Source of the DNA: Virgibacillus proomii
GTDB taxonomy: Bacteria; Bacillota; Bacilli; Bacillales; Amphibacillaceae
DNA: 64,000 bases
Reading direction: 5' to 3'
Assembly: GCF_018916875.1 (NCBI RefSeq)
Contig: NZ_JAHLNO010000019.1
Span: 744,001-808,000 of the forward strand
Under the pieces are notes generated by a model. It searched no databases. It was not told the DNA's origin and saw only the letters and a list, made by a program, of their open reading frames with translations. Positions 11,423-21,169 of the stretch are shown piece after piece. Both the position numbers and the translations under genes were made by a program. Position 1 is the first letter of the stretch. Each line of letters begins with the position of its first letter.

Positions 11423-12385
11423 TTAATGGCTATTTATCACGTCTAAATTATAAGATTTTTCCAGTGAAAACTCTCCAAACTGTTCATTTACTTCGATATT
11501 TTTCCTTGTTAAATTACTTTTTAAAAACAGTGATTTAATTTTTTTGAAAAAATTCCTACTTTCTAATATGTCTTTTAGTAGAGTTTTTCGTGGTGAAACT
11601 TTTAAAAAGTTTTTACTCATAATAAAACTTAATTCTTTAATCAGTTGACTTAATAAAAGTAGATTTATCATGATTTCTTTTGTTAAATCAGAAAAGTTAT
11701 ATTTAAATTCTGGATCAACAATTTTAACTCGAGAATTTCTAGTGCTTCTTGGTTTTGCGATATATGTCCCAATAACCAACTTCTCACTAATAATTGTATT
11801 AGGATCTATGATACTATGTTTTTGAATTCTACCTTTATCAATTTGGTCTTCACTTGTAGTTAATTTATTCTGAGTCTCCTTACATTCTAATAGATGTATA
11901 TTATAGTTATTATCCAATATTAAAAAGTCTGGAGATTTATTAGGACCTCTTTTGCCTGTAGACATCGCTGAAAGAGATTGTAAATGTTTAAGAAAGAAAC
12001 TTGTATCTGTTAATGATTTAATGCCAAAGCTTGTATCCATGACCAGGAAGCCATTCCCATTCCTATATCATCGCTTAATATAGTCTTTTGATGCGCATCT
12101 ATATCCTCAAACTCAGGAACTAACCTTAAATTTCCTACATTAGAAAAACAATTGCATATCTTAAAAATGCCCAATAATCATTTAAAGATCGTCCCAAATG
12201 ATTTGGGTTTTTAGTAGCATCAGCAACATGTAAGGTCAATTAAATCGAAATTAATGAAGCTGGTAGTGATGAGAATTCTGTTGGAACATTCCTATTTCCC
12301 CAACTTGAATAATCTATTTGTATGTCGATATTTACCAATCGAATCACGTCCCCATTTTTCCTTTTAAATTTGATAAGAACTTGTT
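11423..12385 (-). pseudogene. Broken PD-(D/E)XK nuclease-like gene
   Basis: The intact 3' part (11423-12040, 205 codons) encodes KSPDFLILD followed by IHLLECKET, the PD...ExK signature of restriction-type nucleases, then a basic C-terminus. Upstream, to about 12385, the minus strand continues in other frames with clear protein sense (VYKQVLIKFKRKNGDVIRLV, then DDIGMGMASW just before the intact part), separated by a stop and frameshifts. A one-base shift at about 12040 joins DDIGMGMASW to MDTSFGIKS. The ATG at 12040 has no good ribosome binding site. It is probably a dead defence or mobile-element gene. The family beyond the nuclease motif is not recognised. Confidence 0.6.
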
Positions 12386-13102
12386 TGTACACTTTGAAAC
12401 AATAAAAAAAGAGGTATTTAATTTGGTGAAATTCTGTTTTAAAGGAGAGTTATAGTCTGACTTTTTTAATCTGCGTTGAGAAAAGTATTCACATATCAAT
12501 TCGTTTTGTGAAAAATATTTACATCTTAATAGATGTTAGTGATTAATGAAGCACTCGCTTTTTATCATATTATACTTCACCAAAAAATCAAGCTCGCCTT
12601 TTATGTATTTCTTTAATAAACTTTAACCTTAATATGTAAAATAAGAAAAACCTATATCCAGTATCACTAGCATTGTGCTAATTATTTGAAATACTAACAA
12701 TTCAAAAATAACCTGTTCATACAGCTTTTGCCGTTGTTATCTGAATTTTTTATTTTATTTATGTAATACTAGCATTATTATTAAAGTGAATAAAACCATA
12801 TGTTAGATAAGAATAATTGCATTCACTTTAATGATTTTTTCATGAAATAAGTCTTGCATAAATGATCATCCCCTTATTAGGAAGTATATCCATTCACACA
12901 AAACTTTTTACACTCTCTTATTATAATTTCGATTAGCTCTATATTGCTATTCCAAGTTTCAGCTGGTTTACTTCTTACATTTATATAAGGTTAGATTTTT
13001 AAATGTTTCTTATTATTAATCTTAAGGTACATGAGGATAGTCAAGAACCCATTTTTTTTTAATTCATATACTAGAAGTGAATATAAGAAAAGGAGAATGG
13101 TT
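12386..13102. other. Gene-free AT-rich region with an IS end remnant
   Basis: No coding frame is supported here. It contains the IS fragment at 12665-12775 and otherwise AT-rich spacer up to the spore coat gene. Confidence 0.5.
12665..12775 (+). mobile_element. IS4-type element remnant, left and right ends fused
   Basis: CACTAGCATTGTGCTAATTA at the left matches the left end of the IS relic at 32466. The right part (CTTTTGCCGTTGTT to ATTTATGTAATACTAG) matches the sequence after the transposase stop at 33340-33475 and 37730-37870. The whole transposase gene is missing between the ends. Confidence 0.65.
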
Positions 13103-13588
13103 ATGTCTGATCATCCAAAAGCTCTTGCATGGCATGAAACACTTGAAATTCATGAATTAGTTGCATTTCAGTCCATCGGTTTAATGAAGTTGAAAAAAGC
13201 AGTGAATCAGGGAATTCGAGATAAAAAGTTATATAATATTTACTTGCAAACCATTGACGAATTAGAAATAAATTTGAGGGAACTATTGAAATTTTATCCA
13301 TATGCACCACACCCGGGAGAGTCAAGTGATTACCGTACAGATGATAGTTTCTTAGCTGGAGATTTACTAAGCTTTTCCAAAGCAGCTGTTCGAAATTATG
13401 CTATTGCAATTACAGAAACTGCTACACCAGCAGTAAGAGAAATTTTTAAGAAACAATTAAATAAAGCAATTGATTGCCATGAGCGTATCTTCACTTATAT
13501 GTATCGCAAAAGTTTATATCCAGCTTATAATCTAAATAAAATATTACAAAATGATATGAAGCTTGCTAATAAAGCATTATCCATGTAG
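13103..13588 (+). CDS. Spore coat protein, CotF family
   Basis: A 161-residue protein of the CotF/YhcQ coat family: HETLEIHELVAFQSIGLMKLKK near the start, the helical middle segment, and the C-terminal FTYMYRKSLYPAYNLNKILQ typical of these ferritin-like helical bundles. The start ATG 13103 follows AAAGGAG at 13088-13094; an in-frame ATG at 13097 is too close to it. The protein is expected in the coat of the maturing spore and shows the organism sporulates. It is monocistronic and ends at a terminator. Confidence 0.85.
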   Translation: MSDHPKALAWHETLEIHELVAFQSIGLMKLKKAVNQGIRDKKLYNIYLQTIDELEINLRELLKFYPYAPHPGESSDYRTDDSFLAGDLLSFSKAAVRNYAIAITETATPAVREIFKKQLNKAIDCHERIFTYMYRKSLYPAYNLNKILQNDMKLANKALSM

Positions 13589-13643
13589 AGATTACTTTAT
13601 ACTATTTAACGAAAAAATAAAAATTGAATTAACAAACGCTAGG

Positions 13644-13688
13644 AAACAGCTCATTGTAAAAAGATACATATGAGCTGTTTATTTTTTA
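13644..13688 (+). terminator. Terminator after the coat gene
   Basis: AAACAGCTCA (13644-13653) pairs with TGAGCTGTTT (13671-13680), followed by ATTTTTTA. Confidence 0.85.
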
Positions 13689-13689
13689 C

Positions 13690-13934
13690 ACTATAGGAAA
13701 GTATAAAAATTTTAGGGTTTATCCCGCATGTAAGGTGCCGTAAGATTCCCACTTCAAGACCTGAGTTGATACAAAGTGTCAAAGTGGGAGAAAACGGCAC
13801 CTAAATGCCCGATTGGTTCCACTAACATTCAGTAGGAGAGGGAAGAAAACTCCTACTGAATGAAGTTTCACTTTATAGTATAAGAAAAACTACAGCTTTG
13901 CCATAAGGACTTGGCGACAAGCCAAGTTTTTCTA
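13690..13934 (+). repeat. Family B repeat split by a family A insertion
   Basis: The first 33 bases (ACTATAGGAAAGTATAAAA onward) and the last 60 bases (TAGTATAAGAAAAACTA to GTTTTTCTA) are family B. Between them, at about 13722-13873, lies a complete family A copy. TTTAT is present at both junctions, consistent with a target duplication. The A copy has a tail hairpin with CATTCAGTAGGAG and its complement. Confidence 0.88.
13722..13876 (+). repeat. Family A structured repeat, copy 2 (nested)
   Basis: The full head (AGGTGCCGT...ACGGCACCT with TCCCACTT...AAGTGGGA inside) and tail are present, but the middle CAAGGG/CCCTTG segment is missing. It is inserted in a family B element. Confidence 0.88.
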
Positions 13935-14170
13935 AAAAAATAAATGATTATCAGAGTTTAACATCTTGTATCATATCAAATATTCATTTCTCAGCTTTTT
14001 AAGTTCTAACTATACGATTTGTCCATCATGAATTATTTTTAACAGCTAAAGTTCAAACTTTTAATCTATCGTACTATATGGTTAAACATGTTAACTTAGC
14101 GTATAATCAAATAAAATTAAAATTTTCAGCTTAAAAGAGAATATATTAAAATAGGTTGGGGGAGATACAA
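13935..14170. other. Intergenic region, no gene seen
   Basis: AT-rich spacer leading to the damaged acetyltransferase. A GGGGGAG ribosome binding site at 14157-14163 serves the original start of that gene. Confidence 0.4.
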
Positions 14171-14710
14171 ATGAGAGGGAAATCGGTCTATTTGTGATCA
14201 ATTATTAAACAGGATATGTTGAGCTTTTACCAAGCTGTTCAAGATGAAGAAATAAGGTATATGACAGGTACGAAAAATATATTTTCGTTAGAACAACTTT
14301 ATGAACATTATGATCAAATAAGCAGTGATAAAACACGCTATGATTTTGCAATTTGTTTGGTGAGTGATGATCAAATAATTGGTGATTTATCTATCTTAGA
14401 TATTGAACAAACGGATCGCAAAGCAGGGTTCAGGATTTCCTTACATAATCAAAACTACCTCAATAAAGGTTATGGTACGGAAGCTGTTCAATTAGCCCTT
14501 GCCTTTGCTTTTGAAAAAATTAATCTAAATAGGCTACAGCTGGAAGTTTATTCTCATAATATACGTGGTATGAAGTCCTATGAGAAAGCAGGATTTAAAA
14601 GAGAAGGAGTTATTAGAGAGTCTATTTTGTTAAACGATGTCTATTTTGATGAAATCATTATGGGGATGTTGCAAAAAGAATATTATCAGATAAAAAACGG
14701 AACAAAATAG
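14171..14710 (+). pseudogene. GNAT acetyltransferase with early nonsense codon
   Basis: The natural start is ATG 14171 behind GGGGGAG, but codon 9 is TGA (14195-14197). The frame then continues intact to 14710 through a full RimJ/RimL-like GNAT domain: the acetyl-CoA loop appears as NKGYGTEAVQLAL and the C-terminus as NIRGMKSYEKAGFKREG. A one-base change (CGA to TGA) would explain it. The remaining frame could restart at ATG 14216, losing the first strand. That start has no ribosome binding site, so the gene is probably inactive or poorly expressed. The substrate is unknown. Confidence 0.7.
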
Positions 14711-14751
14711 TAAATCGAGAGCGGTTATGCTAGTCATGTATTAGCGCTGTT

Positions 14752-15021
14752 TTAAGAATCAAGTAGAAAAACCGAAATCCCAGTAAATATCATATTTACC
14801 AAGGCTTCGTTTAATTTTAATTCATCCATTCCTTTAATTAATAGGCCAAAAATGTAGATGTGATAAAACTGTCCAAATCTGAAGAATTCTTTCCTTAGAA
14901 CACCTTCTTTTACAAAACCACATTTTTCATAAGAGCGAATAGCTGGTTTATTAAAGCTAAATACTTGTAATTTACGATAATAAATCCAGCCATTGATAAA
15001 CGCATAAATTGTCTTTTCCAT
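14752..15021 (-). pseudogene. C-terminal fragment of a second GNAT acetyltransferase
   Basis: The minus-strand frame of 89 codons carries only the end of a GNAT domain: LQVFSFNKPAIRSYEKCGF followed by KEGVLRKEFFR. The N-terminal acetyl-CoA binding part is missing and no ribosome binding site precedes the first Met. It resembles the neighbouring pseudogene at 14171-14710 and may be a decayed paralog. Confidence 0.6.
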
Positions 15022-15474
15022 TTTTTCTACAATAGGAGTATCTAAACATGAAGTTCATTACATATAAAGCTTACTCCATAATAATGAGTTTTTTCATTTG
15101 TTAAGCAGGTTATGAATATGTTTCTATTTTTTATAAGAAGAGGAGAGAAATCATGCGTTTTGCTGTAATCATTAATTTTATGTTTTGGTACCTTCCAAAA
15201 AACATCTATGGGAGCATTGCTTTATGGTGATACACAGTGAAAAGCGAGGAGCTTATTGCAGAGCAAGACATTTCCAATCTGTTATATTCAGCAGTGAACA
15301 AACATAAAAATAGTGTTCTGTACTAATTTACCAGACAATTATCTGATGTCTTTTCTGTGAATAACATGTATATTAGAAATAAGTAGGTTAGAATAATGAT
15401 ATAGGGGTATCGCTATTAACGTTTTATAAAAATCGTAATTACTTTATATCCAACAGTAATGGGGGATGATAAGT
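15022..15474. other. Intergenic region with a possible gene relic
   Basis: No complete gene is supported. A short GTG frame at 15237-15326 (VKSEELIAEQDISNLLYSAV...) has protein-like composition, and an upstream ATG behind AGGAGAG (15153) starts a frame that stops after about 25 codons. Together they may be a frameshifted small gene. I do not recognise it. Confidence 0.3.
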
Positions 15475-17283
15475 ATGGTACCGGAAGTAGTTTCAAAGGA
15501 AAATTGGAAGCGTTTTATTAGTGAGGGGAGTTTTCTAGATGAAAATATGTCCTATGAACTGATTGATTCGTGGAAACGATGCAAAAGTCATGGGGTAGAC
15601 CCTTTTGATGGTGTATCACAATCAATTTTAAAAGTAAGTGACATACAGCGACGATTACAACATAATGAACTATTAATTAAATTGACAGAAGAACAATTGG
15701 ATCAGTTGAATTATTTTTTAAAGGGATGGAAATTTGTTACAACATTGACAGATAAAGATGGTTTTATCCTGCAAAATATAGGGGATCATTGCGTAGAAGC
15801 AAAGGCTCGTGAAATTCACTTTATTCAAGGAGCGAATTGGGGGGAAATTGAAGTAGGTACCAATGCAATTGGACTAGCACATCGTTTCAAAAAGCCGTTT
15901 ACGGTAAAGGGATATGCCCATTTTGCAGTAGCTTCACAAATATGGAACTGTGCTGCTGCTCCAATCGTTGATCAGGATAATCAGATCTTAGGAGTATTAA
16001 ATATTTCGAGTCCATATCATCCAATTAATTACAGCTATGTGCTGGCAACGGTGAAAATGATAGCAGATTCGATTTCGCTTGCTTGGAGAAAAACAATTTA
16101 TGAAGATATGGAATACTTAGTAAAAAGTGCAACTTCAATCAATACAATTATTTGCTCAAGAGATAATATTATTTGTAAATTACCTAAATTTTTGAAAGAA
16201 CCATATGGGTATTTATTAGGTGAGTCATTAGATATGTTGCAACAGGAGGTTGTATTAAAAGAGAAAAAAATCCCAATCAAAGTAAATGGACGGATTATTG
16301 GGTATCAAATCTATGTAGAGGAGCCAAAACAGGAAAAGCAAGCGACTATTTATTTCCGTGGTGTTACCGGTAAAAGTCAAGCATTTCAAAAGGTCTTGGA
16401 TAATATAAGCAAAGTCGCTTCAACTGATGTAGCGGTTCATATTTATGGTGAGACAGGAACAGGAAAAGAGTTAATCGCTGAAGCTATTCATAGAAATAGC
16501 GATCGAAACGATCACCCATTTATTTCAATAAACTGTGGAGCGGTTCCTGAACAGCTTTTAGAAAGTGAATTATTTGGTTATGAGCCAGGAGCATTTACTG
16601 GCGCACATAAATTAGGGAAAATGGGGAAGCTGGAGGCAGCAGATGGCGGGACTTTATTTTTAGATGAAATTGGTGATATGCCAAGTTCCATGCAGGTATC
16701 TTTACTTCGAGTATTACAGCAGAACCAGGTGACACGAATAGGAGGTCATCAGCCGATTGACGTCGATGTACGAATTATATCAGCTGCCAATGTTGATATT
16801 CGTGACCTTGTACACACTGGGAAAATGCGGGCTGATTTGTTTTATCGAATCTACGGTTATCCAATTGATGTACCAGCACTTCGTCAACGAAAAGAAGATA
16901 TACCTTTTTTTATTCATGATTTTTGTCGTAAGAACAATTGGCAACCAAGCTGGGTTTCTAGACTAATTGCTATTTTTAAGGAAGGTATGTGGTTGGGAAA
17001 TATTCGTGAATTATATAATGCACTAGATCGTTGTCGAATTTCATTTGCAGATCGGGAACCTTCTGAGGAAGAACTTTATACTATTATTTCTCTTTGGAGT
17101 TCGAAAAACGAAGAAAAAACAGCCAATCAAAAATTAAAGTTAAGTTTTCGTGAACAATTAGAATATGAAAAAATTCAGGATGCATTAATCACTCATCATA
17201 ATCATGTTGAACGTGCAGCAAAAGAATTAAACATATCTCGCAGTACCTTATACCGAAAATTAAAAAAGTATAACCTTACTTAA
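15475..17283 (+). CDS. acoR: Sigma-54-dependent activator of acetoin catabolism (AcoR)
   Basis: An enhancer-binding protein that activates RNA polymerase-sigma54 at the aco promoter. The N-terminal part (about residues 60-220) is a GAF-type sensory region with [15 protein letters not shown]. The AAA+ domain has Walker A GETGTGKE (about 325-332), the sigma-54 contact loop GAFTGA starting at residue 372, and Walker [10 protein letters not shown] Fis-type helix-turn-helix closes the protein ([20 protein letters not shown]). The start at ATG 15475 has GGGGGA at the right distance; ATG 15466 overlaps that site. At 602 residues it is normal for AcoR. It is oriented toward acoABC, 278 bp upstream. 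Confidence 0.93.
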   Translation: MVPEVVSKENWKRFISEGSFLDENMSYELIDSWKRCKSHGVDPFDGVSQSILKVSDIQRRLQHNELLIKLTEEQLDQLNYFLKGWKFVTTLTDKDGFILQNIGDHCVEAKAREIHFIQGANWGEIEVGTNAIGLAHRFKKPFTVKGYAHFAVASQIWNCAAAPIVDQDNQILGVLNISSPYHPINYSYVLATVKMIADSISLAWRKTIYEDMEYLVKSATSINTIICSRDNIICKLPKFLKEPYGYLLGESLDMLQQEVVLKEKKIPIKVNGRIIGYQIYVEEPKQEKQATIYFRGVTGKSQAFQKVLDNISKVASTDVAVHIYGETGTGKELIAEAIHRNSDRNDHPFISINCGAVPEQLLESELFGYEPGAFTGAHKLGKMGKLEAADGGTLFLDEIGDMPSSMQVSLLRVLQQNQVTRIGGHQPIDVDVRIISAANVDIRDLVHTGKMRADLFYRIYGYPIDVPALRQRKEDIPFFIHDFCRKNNWQPSWVSRLIAIFKEGMWLGNIRELYNALDRCRISFADREPSEEELYTIISLWSSKNEEKTANQKLKLSFREQLEYEKIQDALITHHNHVERAAKELNISRSTLYRKLKKYNLT

Positions 17284-17410
17284 CTGTTATTGACTATAAA
17301 AAGTAGCTAATTCGTTTAATTCTTAAGTTGACAAAAATGATACTTCGAATATTTTGAGCTGAACATTTTTTAAACCATTCCACCCATTTCCTTAAACAAC
17401 GATAGTAAAA

Positions 17411-17452
17411 AATGCGACAAAATGAGACAATTTGCAAAAGTTGTCTCATTTT
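17411..17452. promoter_or_regulatory. Probable AcoR enhancer sites
   Basis: AAAATGAGACAA (17419-17430) and TTGTCTCATTTT (17441-17452) form a perfect 12-bp inverted repeat with a 10-bp spacer. A related half-site AATGCGACAA lies at 17411-17420. Located about 50-80 bp upstream of the sigma-54 promoter, this is where an enhancer-binding activator would sit. Confidence 0.7.
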
Positions 17453-17464
17453 TAATTACGTTTA

Positions 17465-17478
17465 TTGAAAGCGCTTTA
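17465..17478 (+). promoter_or_regulatory. cre-like CcpA site upstream of acoA
   Basis: TTGAAAGCGCTTTA matches the catabolite-responsive element consensus (TGAAARCGYTTW core). It lies between the AcoR sites and the -24 element, well placed for glucose repression of acetoin use. Confidence 0.65.
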
Positions 17479-17497
17479 TTTTAAAGGAGTTAAAAGT

Positions 17498-17512
17498 TGG
17501 CATGATATTTGC
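17498..17512 (+). promoter_or_regulatory. Sigma-54 (-24/-12) promoter of acoABC
   Basis: TGGCATGATATTTGC has GG at 17499-17500 and GC at 17511-17512 with the required 10-bp spacing, matching TGGCAC-N5-TTGC. It lies 50 bp before the acoA start and next to a sigma-54 activator gene. Confidence 0.92.
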
Positions 17513-17561
17513 TATCTATATTTGTGAAAGACAACAAATATCTTAAAAGGAGGATGTTTCC

Positions 17562-18530
17562 ATGGATAAAAATAAAGCGCATTGGATTTATGCCAAAATG
17601 AATGATATCCGCAATTTTGAAAATCAGGTACAAAAAATTTTCTCAACAGGTGTAATACCGGGGTTTGTTCACTTATATGCAGGAGAAGAAGCTATTGCTG
17701 TAGGAGTATGCGCACATTTAAATAAAGATGATTATATTACAAGTACACATCGCGGTCATGGGCATTGTATTGCTAAGGGTTGTGATTTAAATGGAATGAT
17801 GGCAGAAATATTTGGGAAAGAGACAGGATTATGTAATGGAAAAGGCGGCTCCATGCATATTGCTGATCTCGAAGTGGGAATGCTTGGGGCAAACGGTATT
17901 GTCGGTGGAGGGTTTCCATTGGCAGTTGGTGCTGGTTTATCTTCCTATGTACAAGGCACGGATAGTGTTTCGGTTTGCTTTTTTGGTGATGGAGCAAATA
18001 ATCATGGCACGTTTCATGAAGGAATTAATATCGCAGCAGCTTTAAAATTACCGGTTATTTTTGTAGCAGAAAATAACGGCTTTGGTGAAGCGACCCCATT
18101 TGAATATGCTACCTCGGCAAAAACAATCGCTGAACGAGCAAAGGCTTATAATATTCCGGGAGTTAGAGTTAATGGAAATGATGTCATGGAAGTTTACGCT
18201 GCAACAGAAAAAGCGGTGAAAAGAGCTAAAAATGGAGAAGGTCCTACTTTAATTGAAGCATTAACTTATCGGACTCACGGACATTTTGAAGGCGATAATC
18301 AAGCATATAAGTCTGAGGCAGATAAAGAAAAATGGCCGGTCGATATCGATTGTATTAAAAAATTTAAGGAATATGCATTACAAAACGATTTATTGTCGGA
18401 GGAAGAGTTAACAGAAATAGAACGTGCTTCAGAACAAGCAGTGCAAGAAGCAGTGGAATTTGCTCATAACAGTAAAGAGCCAAGTGCTGAGACATTAACT
18501 GAAAATGTATATGTTGCTTATAGACAATAA
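17562..18530 (+). CDS. acoA: Acetoin dehydrogenase E1 alpha subunit
   Basis: Thiamine-diphosphate-dependent E1 alpha of the acetoin dehydrogenase complex, which cleaves acetoin to acetaldehyde and acetyl-CoA. The 322-residue protein has the TPP motif GDGANNHGTFHEGINIA plus ENNGFG, and KGGSMHI and THRGHGH as in the AcoA/PdhA family. AAAAGGAGG precedes ATG 17562. It is first in acoABC, read from the sigma-54 promoter. Confidence 0.95.
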   Translation: MDKNKAHWIYAKMNDIRNFENQVQKIFSTGVIPGFVHLYAGEEAIAVGVCAHLNKDDYITSTHRGHGHCIAKGCDLNGMMAEIFGKETGLCNGKGGSMHIADLEVGMLGANGIVGGGFPLAVGAGLSSYVQGTDSVSVCFFGDGANNHGTFHEGINIAAALKLPVIFVAENNGFGEATPFEYATSAKTIAERAKAYNIPGVRVNGNDVMEVYAATEKAVKRAKNGEGPTLIEALTYRTHGHFEGDNQAYKSEADKEKWPVDIDCIKKFKEYALQNDLLSEEELTEIERASEQAVQEAVEFAHNSKEPSAETLTENVYVAYRQ

Positions 18531-18547
18531 AAATGAGGTGAGGAAAA

Positions 18548-19579
18548 ATGGCTAGAAAATTAACATTTTCAAAAGCGATTAATGAGGCAATGGATATAGC
18601 AATGGAACGAGATAATAAAGTCATTTTAATTGGGGAGGACGTAGCCGGAGGAGCGACTGTTGATCATTTACAGGATGAAGAAGCTTGGGGTGGCGTTTTC
18701 GGGGTAACGCAAGGATTAGGGAATAAGTATGGGCGTAAGCGAGTCATCGATATGCCAATTGCTGAAGCAGGGTACATGGGAGCGGCGGTAGCAGCAGCCG
18801 TTACAGGGTTAAGGCCAATATCTGAACTGATGTTTAATGATTTTATTGGCAGCTGTCTGGATGAAGTGATGAATCAAGGTGCAAAAATTCGCTATATGTT
18901 TGGCGGGAAAGCAGAAGTACCATTAACGATTCGGACGAGCCATGGGGCAGGAGCTGGAGCAGCTGCTCAGCATTCACAATCTTTATATGGAATGTTTACT
19001 GCGATCCCCGGTTTAAAAGTAGTTGTCCCGTCAAATCCTTATGATGCAAAAGGTTTATTGTTATCAGCAATCGAAGACAGTGATATCGTTGCCTTTTTTG
19101 AGGATAAGACATTATACAGTATGAAAGGAGAAGTACCAGAAGGTTATTATACGATTCCTTTAGGACAAGCGGAAATAAAACGCAGCGGTGATGATTTGAC
19201 AATCGTTGCTATCGGTAAAATGGTGCATGTAGCAGAAGAAGCTGCAAATGAGCTGGCAAAGCAGGGAGTGGAAACAGAAATTATTGATCCAAGGTCATTA
19301 TCTCCACTTGATGAGGATACGATTTTACAGTCTGTAGATAAAACTGGTTGTTTATTAATCATTGATGAAGCGAATCCACGCTGTAATGCTGCAACAGATA
19401 TTTCGGCAATGGTTGTGGATAAAGGGTTTGATTCCTTAGATGCGCCAATTAAAATGGTTACCGCTCCGCACGCACCAGTACCATTTGCAAGAAATTTGGA
19501 AAACTTATATATACCAAATACGAGTACAGTAGTACAAACAGCTAAAGAAATGATAGGAAAGCTTACCTTATCAAGATAA
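18548..19579 (+). CDS. acoB: Acetoin dehydrogenase E1 beta subunit
   Basis: E1 beta subunit that pairs with AcoA to form the TPP site. Of 343 residues, LIGEDVAGGATVDHL is near the N-terminus, and MPIAEAGYMGAAVAAA and TSHGAGAGAAAQHSQSLY are typical of the E1 beta pyrimidine-binding domain. The C-terminal transketolase-like domain has IDPRSLSPLD. It lies 17 bp after acoA with a GAGGTGAGG ribosome binding site. Confidence 0.95.
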   Translation: MARKLTFSKAINEAMDIAMERDNKVILIGEDVAGGATVDHLQDEEAWGGVFGVTQGLGNKYGRKRVIDMPIAEAGYMGAAVAAAVTGLRPISELMFNDFIGSCLDEVMNQGAKIRYMFGGKAEVPLTIRTSHGAGAGAAAQHSQSLYGMFTAIPGLKVVVPSNPYDAKGLLLSAIEDSDIVAFFEDKTLYSMKGEVPEGYYTIPLGQAEIKRSGDDLTIVAIGKMVHVAEEAANELAKQGVETEIIDPRSLSPLDEDTILQSVDKTGCLLIIDEANPRCNAATDISAMVVDKGFDSLDAPIKMVTAPHAPVPFARNLENLYIPNTSTVVQTAKEMIGKLTLSR

Positions 19580-19594
19580 ACAGGAGGGGATTTT

Positions 19595-20842
19595 ATGGCT
19601 ATAACAATTGTAATGCCGAAGTTAGGTATGACAATGACAGAAGGGACGATTGAAGAGTGGTTGAAAAAACCGGGAGATGCAGTTAAAGAAGGAGAAGGAA
19701 TTGCCACAATAAGTTCTGATAAATTAACTAGTGAAGTGGAGGCCCCTAAAGCAGGGATATTATTGAATATAACCAAAGAAGTAGGGGAAGAAGTTCCAGT
19801 TGGTGAAGTGATTGGTTTCGTTGGCCAAGAAGGAGAAGAAGTGAGCGAAACAATTTCTACCTTGCTGGAAAAAAAAGGAGAAAAGCCTGAAGCATTATCT
19901 CAACAAGCAGCTCCTGAAAAAACAGTTGATCCGCTTATAGATCAAAAACAGGATGGACCAAATAGAAAAAGACGAATTTCACCAGCTGCACGGAAAAAAG
20001 CAAAAGAATTAGACATAAATATTGCAACTATTGAAGGGACAGGTCCTAAAGGAAGAATTACTCGCCGGGATGTGGAGAGAGCTGCTGAACAAAAAGAGGT
20101 AGCGGTAACGAAAGTGCAAACAGAGGAAAGAGTTGTTGAACGACCAATAAAGGCTAATAACATGAAAGGGTTATCTGCTATGCGTAAATCCATAGCAATA
20201 AATATGCAGGAAAGTCTTGCAAATACTGCTCAGTTAACGTTACATCGGAAAGCAGATATTACAAAACTGCTTGTTTTTCAAAAGAAACTTCGTGAGGAAG
20301 CAGACCAGAATAATATAGAGATAAAGCTGACATTAACCGTTTTTCTAGCAAGGGCAGTTACCCTAAGCTTACTAGATCATCCGGAAGTAAATACACATTT
20401 GATAGATGATATGTTGCAGCAATATGAGGCAGTACATTTAGGAATTGCCACATCTTTAGATGACGGATTAGTAGTTCCAGTAGTAAAACACGCAGAAAGA
20501 CTGCCGATTGGTAGCTTGGCGAAGCAAATTCAAGAGATAACAGAAGCTGCTAGAGCCGGAGAAAATTTAGAGATGAGTGGTTCTACATTTACGATTACCA
20601 ATTTGGGTGCTCAAGGGATTGAATATTTTACGCCTATCCTCAATCCCCCTGAAAGTGGGATACTTGGTGTAGGAACATTTATGAAGGAAATGGGACTGGA
20701 CGAGCATGAAAAGCTGCAAACCATGATCAAGTTGCCACTAAGTTTGACATTTGATCACCGCGTACTAGATGGAGCTCCGGCAGCTGTCTTTTTAAGAAAA
20801 ATTGTTTATTATTTAGAAAATCCGTATTTATTATTGCTTTAA
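19595..20842 (+). CDS. acoC: Acetoin dehydrogenase E2 (dihydrolipoamide acetyltransferase)
   Basis: E2 core of the complex, 415 residues. It has an N-terminal lipoyl domain with the modified lysine in SSDKLTSEV (about residues 40-48), a linker, a peripheral subunit-binding domain (RRISPAARKKAKEL to GPKGRITRRDVE, about residues 125-165) and a C-terminal acyltransferase domain with the active-site motif DHRVLDG. It follows acoB by 15 bp with AGGAGGGG. No E3 (acoL) gene follows; the operon ends here and family A repeats begin 150 bp downstream. E3 must come from elsewhere, for example the pyruvate dehydrogenase locus. Confidence 0.94.
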   Translation: MAITIVMPKLGMTMTEGTIEEWLKKPGDAVKEGEGIATISSDKLTSEVEAPKAGILLNITKEVGEEVPVGEVIGFVGQEGEEVSETISTLLEKKGEKPEALSQQAAPEKTVDPLIDQKQDGPNRKRRISPAARKKAKELDINIATIEGTGPKGRITRRDVERAAEQKEVAVTKVQTEERVVERPIKANNMKGLSAMRKSIAINMQESLANTAQLTLHRKADITKLLVFQKKLREEADQNNIEIKLTLTVFLARAVTLSLLDHPEVNTHLIDDMLQQYEAVHLGIATSLDDGLVVPVVKHAERLPIGSLAKQIQEITEAARAGENLEMSGSTFTITNLGAQGIEYFTPILNPPESGILGVGTFMKEMGLDEHEKLQTMIKLPLSLTFDHRVLDGAPAAVFLRKIVYYLENPYLLLL

Positions 20843-20989
20843 TCAGCTGTTAAAAATAATATCTGTCAGTTATCGCAAAACATAGCTGGCAGATTTAAAT
20901 TGTAGGATTAATTTTTATCCTAAAATCAAACGGTATTTGAATGGACCGAACTAATGAAGAAAATAAAAGTTTTAAAAGGTGGAAGTAAA

Positions 20990-21169
20990 TTTATCCCGCA
21001 TGTAAGGTGCCGTAAGATTCCCACTTCAAGACTGAGTTGATACAAAAGGGTCTAAGTGTTAGAAAACGGCACCTAAATGCCCGATTCGTTCAAGGGCCTT
21101 TAGGTCATACCCTTGTGGTACTAACATTCCCGTGTAAAAAGCGTTCTACGGAATGAAGTTTCACTTTAT
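20990..21169 (+). repeat. Family A structured repeat, copy 3
   Basis: Full-length copy (head, CAAGGG/CCCTTG middle hairpin, tail CATTCCCGTG...ACGGAATG) in direct tandem with copy 4. The shared TTTAT forms the junction. Confidence 0.92.
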
